In this document: positions 6,112-8,785 of the stretch, piece after piece
Numbering within the stretch: position 1 is the first letter of the stretch
Layout: every line of letters begins with the position of its first letter
Notes under the pieces: model-generated
Database searches by the model: none
Seen by the model: the letters and a program-made list of their open reading frames with translations, nothing else
Told to the model about the DNA's origin: nothing
Source: Campylobacterota bacterium
Lineage (GTDB): Bacteria > Campylobacterota > Campylobacteria > Campylobacterales > SZUA-545
NCBI GenBank assembly: GCA_030836705.1
Contig: JAUPLZ010000122.1
Coordinates: 1 to 8,785, forward strand
DNA: 8,785 nucleotides
Direction: 5' to 3'
Translations under genes and position numbers: made by a program

Positions 6112-7413
6112 ATGTTAACAGCTTTAAAATTAAGTTTAGCCACAGTTTTTGTTTTGCAGGCGTCCCTGCATGGCGGATTTATCGATGGAATAACGGATAA
6201 GGTTAAGTCAAGCGTAGGATCGAAGCTCACCCCGGATAATATAAGCGGAATGGTTGATAAGTATAAAGGGTATGGCTTAGAAAAAGGGACATCAGGGGTT
6301 ACGGATTATATATTTAACGATCCGGATTTTTCAGCTTTTTGGAAAAATAATACTTCGTTTGCAACGGGAACAATGGAACTTTGTTATACTTATTCGCCCA
6401 AGAAAAAAAATCCCGTAAATGGAGACATTTGCTCTCTGCTTGGCAATACAAGCGCTGATCCATGTGCCCTCTTGCCAAATACCGTAGGCGACTATAAAAA
6501 AACTCCCAAATCGGAAAAAGACAAATTTGCGCTTCCGCTAGAGGATTGGTGCAGGGAATATACCGGAAAAGTAAACAAAGTTGCCGCGGAGGAAGCATCG
6601 AAAATGATGGGGCTCAGCGGAAAAAGCAAATCTGAGGCTAAAGGGGCGAAATTCAACTCTGAAGAGAATAGTAAATTTTCAGCCTCTGTAGATAACTTAA
6701 TAGCGAACTCAGGTAAACATGTTTTTTCTAAAAACGCAGTTAACGATCCTCTCGCAGCAAAAATCAATGCCCTTAAAGAGAGCGGCAATGAGCATGTTTA
6801 TGCGAATGAGATAAAAAGACTTACAAAAAACAATCCTGACATAACTATAGCAGAACTTCAAAAGCTTGCCGACAAGCCTGTTTTTGACAATATAAACGAG
6901 TACAAAGATGATTTAAATATGAAGGCGAATGCCGATGCTGCCATTTATAGACAGCTTTTTGATCCGCATAAACATTTAGATATTGTGAATGCACAATTCT
7001 CGTCAATGAATCAGCAGAAAAAAACACTTGCGGAAAAAAGAGAATTTGTTGAGCAGTATATTGAAAATAAGGATACGGGATTGCGCAAGCAGTACCGTAT
7101 TTGGGCAGAGAATATAACAGAGGCAGAGGTTATGTATGAACTCCCTGATAAGCTTGGTGGAAAATATAAAGTTTTCTTTGAAACGGATAGAAAAAGCAGA
7201 GAAGGTGGCAAGCCAGGTTCTATTGCCAAAATGAATGACAGCATTGTAAAGCAGTCCCATATGGAAGAGCAGATTATGCTTCGCTGGCGCATGTTTGCCG
7301 ATGAGAAGGCCGATGAGATGAAAACTAAAATGCTAAAGAGCATGTATGCAAGCGAAGTTTTCGATGAGAGCACGGCAAGAGCGGAGATAGCGCAGATGAT
7401 GGCCGTTAAATAA
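6112..7413 (+). CDS. exported protein with cysteine-bearing N-terminal region and helical C-terminal half, function unknown
   Basis: A 433-aa product; AAAGG at 6101-6105 overlaps the previous stop and is the ribosome site. A signal peptide covers about residues 1-17 (LQA) or up to 21 (LHG). The region after it is glycine-rich and helical (GFIDGITDKVKSSVGSKL), then comes a segment with four cysteines at C91, C107, C118 and C147, well placed for two disulfides. Residues about 165-433 are almost entirely charged helix, with stretches such as EEQIMLRWRMFADEKADEMK near the C-terminus. There is no membrane segment in the mature part. A long helical periplasmic protein beside core-complex genes could be a VirB5-like, pilus-associated or scaffold component, but no family motif is recognisable, so the function stays open. 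The gene is followed by two in-frame stops (TAATAA, 7411-7416). Confidence 0.8.
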   Translation: MLTALKLSLATVFVLQASLHGGFIDGITDKVKSSVGSKLTPDNISGMVDKYKGYGLEKGTSGVTDYIFNDPDFSAFWKNNTSFATGTMELCYTYSPKKKNPVNGDICSLLGNTSADPCALLPNTVGDYKKTPKSEKDKFALPLEDWCREYTGKVNKVAAEEASKMMGLSGKSKSEAKGAKFNSEENSKFSASVDNLIANSGKHVFSKNAVNDPLAAKINALKESGNEHVYANEIKRLTKNNPDITIAELQKLADKPVFDNINEYKDDLNMKANADAAIYRQLFDPHKHLDIVNAQFSSMNQQKKTLAEKREFVEQYIENKDTGLRKQYRIWAENITEAEVMYELPDKLGGKYKVFFETDRKSREGGKPGSIAKMNDSIVKQSHMEEQIMLRWRMFADEKADEMKTKMLKSMYASEVFDESTARAEIAQMMAVK

Positions 7414-7425
7414 TAAGGGATTGAG

Positions 7426-7914
7426 ATGATGAGAAAGATTTATTTTTTTATAGTGCTCACATGTGCAGCTTTTGGCGATGAGATGAAGATAAAAGATGTA
7501 AACGCCATGATTGGCGAAGAGAAAAAAGTTATCTTAATTGATAAAAAAGATTTAAACAAGTTTATTTCGGATAGAGAGCTGTCACATAACATTGAGGTTA
7601 TAGAGATGCCTAAGATTCGGGGGGAAATTTCTATAAAAACTTTTAAAGATTATATAAATTCCCTTAAATACATATCAGACAAAAATCATGATATTAAGTA
7701 TGAAGCCAATTTAGACGCTCTTTTGGCGATAACAAAATATATTTTTCTTCACAAGCTAGGTCCGGAGAGATATGAAGAGATTAAGCCGCTTCTCTTAGAA
7801 GAGGGGAAAAAATATCAAAAAATTAATCAAAAAGAGTTTCAATCAGCGCTTAATAATATGAGTTACGCTGTGGCGTGCGAGATCTACGAAGATGTTTCAT
7901 CCTTGGTGAAGTAA
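7426..7914 (+). CDS. small exported protein, function unknown
   Basis: A 162-aa product with two consecutive ATG codons at 7426 and 7429; AAGGGA at 7415-7420 lies 5 nt from the first and 8 nt from the second, so either can be used. A signal peptide ends near residue 17 (CAAFG, then DEM). The cysteine at position 13 is preceded by Thr, so this is not a good lipobox and ordinary cleavage is more likely. The mature part begins with a strand-like stretch (KKVILIDKKDLNKFI, about residues 33-47) and then is mostly helical, with a hydrophobic patch (LDALLAITKYIFLHKLG, about 103-119) that is probably a buried helix rather than a membrane span. It has one mature cysteine (VACEI). It is the last gene before the terminator at 7913-7940. 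No family recognised. Confidence 0.75.
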   Translation: MMRKIYFFIVLTCAAFGDEMKIKDVNAMIGEEKKVILIDKKDLNKFISDRELSHNIEVIEMPKIRGEISIKTFKDYINSLKYISDKNHDIKYEANLDALLAITKYIFLHKLGPERYEEIKPLLLEEGKKYQKINQKEFQSALNNMSYAVACEIYEDVSSLVK

Positions 7915-7940
7915 AATTAGGCTTACTTAAGCCTAATTTT
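7913..7940 (+). terminator. intrinsic terminator closing the 911-7914 operon
   Basis: AAAATTAGGCTTA (7913-7925) pairs perfectly with TAAGCCTAATTTT (7928-7940): 13-bp arms around CT. The stem's GC core is flanked by an A-run on the left and a T-run on the right, so it can stop transcription in both directions. It begins inside the stop codon of the 7426-7914 gene. Confidence 0.85.
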
Positions 7941-7959
7941 ATTATAAAGCTCTTATAAT
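7937..7959 (+). promoter_or_regulatory. promoter for the gene at 7990
   Basis: TTTTATTATAAA at 7937-7948 is followed after 5 nt by a consensus TATAAT at 7954-7959, the same arrangement as at 865-887. No -35 box is visible. Its upstream T-run is shared with the right arm of the terminator at 7913-7940, so the end of one transcription unit and the start of the next overlap by 4 bp. Transcription would start near 7965-7968, leaving a leader of about 22-25 nt. Confidence 0.6.
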
Positions 7960-7989
7960 AAGTAAAAATTAATATGTAATGGATGTTCT

Positions 7990-8785
7990 ATGTTCAAATT
8001 TCTCCTCCTCCCGCTTCTTTTTACATCCGCACTCTTGGCAAACTACCAATACACCTTTTCAAAAGAGACTATAAAGTCGGATTTTGAAAAGCAGGATATT
8101 GAGAAGTATAAAAGGGACACTCTGCCTCTTTTTACTCAAAAAGAGCTTGTTCAAAAACAAGTTTTTAGTGAAACGCAGACGCTAGAGCGAAAATATACCG
8201 GCGGCGGTTTTGGTTTTGAAAATATAGTTTCGTCGAGAACATGCCAACAGATCGGCTCTAAATATACGGGAACGATATATTCAATTAATCCGTTATCCGG
8301 TGAAGTTACTTGTATGTTTGCGCTTAAAAATGATTTATATAATCCGATTGGCCTCTTTAAGGTTTTTTACCCTGAGATAAAAAATCATTATGCGCTTGAT
8401 AAAAAAACGGCAACGGCGGATAATGCTAAGATAATCTCTGCCGCAGACGCGCAATTTAAACCTTTACTCACGGCGAAGACGACTGCCTCTCAGGCGAGTG
8501 CTACTGCTGCGGCTGAGGGCGGGCGATTAAATATTACGCAGATTATCATGGCGAGCATTCTGACTGATGCTGATGTTATTGATATAACGGCGACGGCGGC
8601 GAGTGGGAAGTTGCAGCTCAAGGGCGGTTACACTTCTAAAGTTACCGACTCCAAAGGCGGTACGGTCGTTGATAATATGGATTATATACTTACAGATGCC
8701 GAAACTATTTTTGAGGTTTATAGCAAGCTTAGTGCAGTAAGTATGACATATCTTCTTTATCTTATTGTCTTTTTTGGCGTCTGGG
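7990..8785 (+). CDS. N-terminal part of a secreted/membrane protein, truncated by window end (possible VirB6/DotA-like)
   Basis: An open frame of 265 complete codons from ATG 7990 to the window end without a stop. A weak GGA at 7981-7983 lies 6 nt upstream. Signal peptide 1-17 (cleavage after LLA). The periplasmic N-terminal part has C85 and C108, probably a disulfide, with glycine-rich GGGFGFE at about 75-81. It is followed by an Ala/Thr-rich stretch (about 160-178), then GGYTSKVTDSKGG (about 213-225). From about residue 252 (MTYLLYLIVFFGVW) a hydrophobic segment begins that runs out of the window and looks like the first membrane helix. A cleaved signal peptide, a periplasmic domain and then membrane helices is the plan of DotA/TraY of T4BSS and of some large VirB6-type proteins. 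This is a topology argument only; no family motif is visible. Confidence 0.75.
   Translation, partial: MFKFLLLPLLFTSALLANYQYTFSKETIKSDFEKQDIEKYKRDTLPLFTQKELVQKQVFSETQTLERKYTGGGFGFENIVSSRTCQQIGSKYTGTIYSINPLSGEVTCMFALKNDLYNPIGLFKVFYPEIKNHYALDKKTATADNAKIISAADAQFKPLLTAKTTASQASATAAAEGGRLNITQIIMASILTDADVIDITATAASGKLQLKGGYTSKVTDSKGGTVVDNMDYILTDAETIFEVYSKLSAVSMTYLLYLIVFFGVW

Noticed and set aside
7011..7373. 120-aa minus-strand open frame
   Set aside because: Shadow of the helical, lysine/glutamate-rich 6112-7413 gene; serine/phenylalanine-rich product with no supporting signals.
7942..7958. TTATAA...TTATAA palindromic pair just after the terminator
   Set aside because: Each half is self-palindromic AT sequence and is explained by the promoter at 7937-7959; not evidence for a separate operator.
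8146..8166. Weak stem CTTGTT-caaa-AACAAG followed by TTTTT, resembling an attenuator
   Set aside because: Only six base pairs, mostly A-T, inside the coding region of the gene at 7990; too weak to call a terminator.
1..8785. CRISPR arrays, tRNA/rRNA genes, insertion sequences and integrase or transposase genes
   Set aside because: Looked for and not seen: no regularly spaced repeats, no tRNA-like cloverleaf noticed, no terminal inverted repeats and no recombinase-like frame.

Overview
The window reads as part of a long, one-direction gene cluster for a cell-envelope machine, most plausibly a divergent type IV secretion or conjugation apparatus. The likely host is a member of the Campylobacterota (Sulfurimonas/Sulfurovum/Sulfurospirillum-like). 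That host guess rests on the AT-rich sequence, the AAA/GAA/AGA/ATA-heavy codon use, tightly packed genes, and promoters with a clear TATAAT box but no recognisable -35 box. It is an inference, not a database result. No ATPase (VirB4, VirB11 or VirD4 type), relaxase, integrase or rRNA/tRNA lies in the window, so the assignment rests only on structural-type proteins.

Layout, all on the + strand: (1) 1-105, the C-terminal end of a thioredoxin-fold (DsbC/TrbB-like) protein, followed almost at once by (2) 109-846, an exported beta-rich protein with a VirB9-like pattern. (3) A 64-bp AT-rich gap holds a good promoter. It starts a tightly packed run from 911 to 7914: a small VirB7-like lipoprotein (911-1138), a 583-aa inner-membrane protein with a large acidic coiled-coil cytoplasmic part (1139-2890), a secreted protein with a VirB10/TraB/DotG-like C-terminus (2890-3876), a 237-aa lipoprotein (3878-4591), a 77-aa cytoplasmic helical protein (4604-4837), a 420-aa exported SH3-like protein (4839-6101), a 433-aa exported protein with four cysteines (6112-7413), and a 162-aa exported protein (7426-7914). 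Gaps are 0-12 nt and one junction overlaps. (4) A strong intrinsic terminator at 7913-7940 closes this unit. A second promoter with the same architecture as the first follows at once. (5) From 7990 to the window end runs an open, truncated gene for a secreted/membrane protein (possibly VirB6/DotA-like).

How the parts may work together: nearly every product carries a signal peptide, a lipobox or a membrane segment, so the products should assemble across the inner membrane, periplasm and outer membrane. VirB7-, VirB9- and VirB10-like pieces would form an outer-membrane core complex. The VirB10-like function seems divided between two adjacent overlapping genes: an inner-membrane/cytoplasmic part and a separately secreted outer-membrane part. 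Several exported proteins carry paired cysteines, which fits a disulfide-handling thioredoxin-like protein encoded just upstream. Most proteins here are not recognisable by eye as members of a named family, and functional labels are given with low to moderate confidence.
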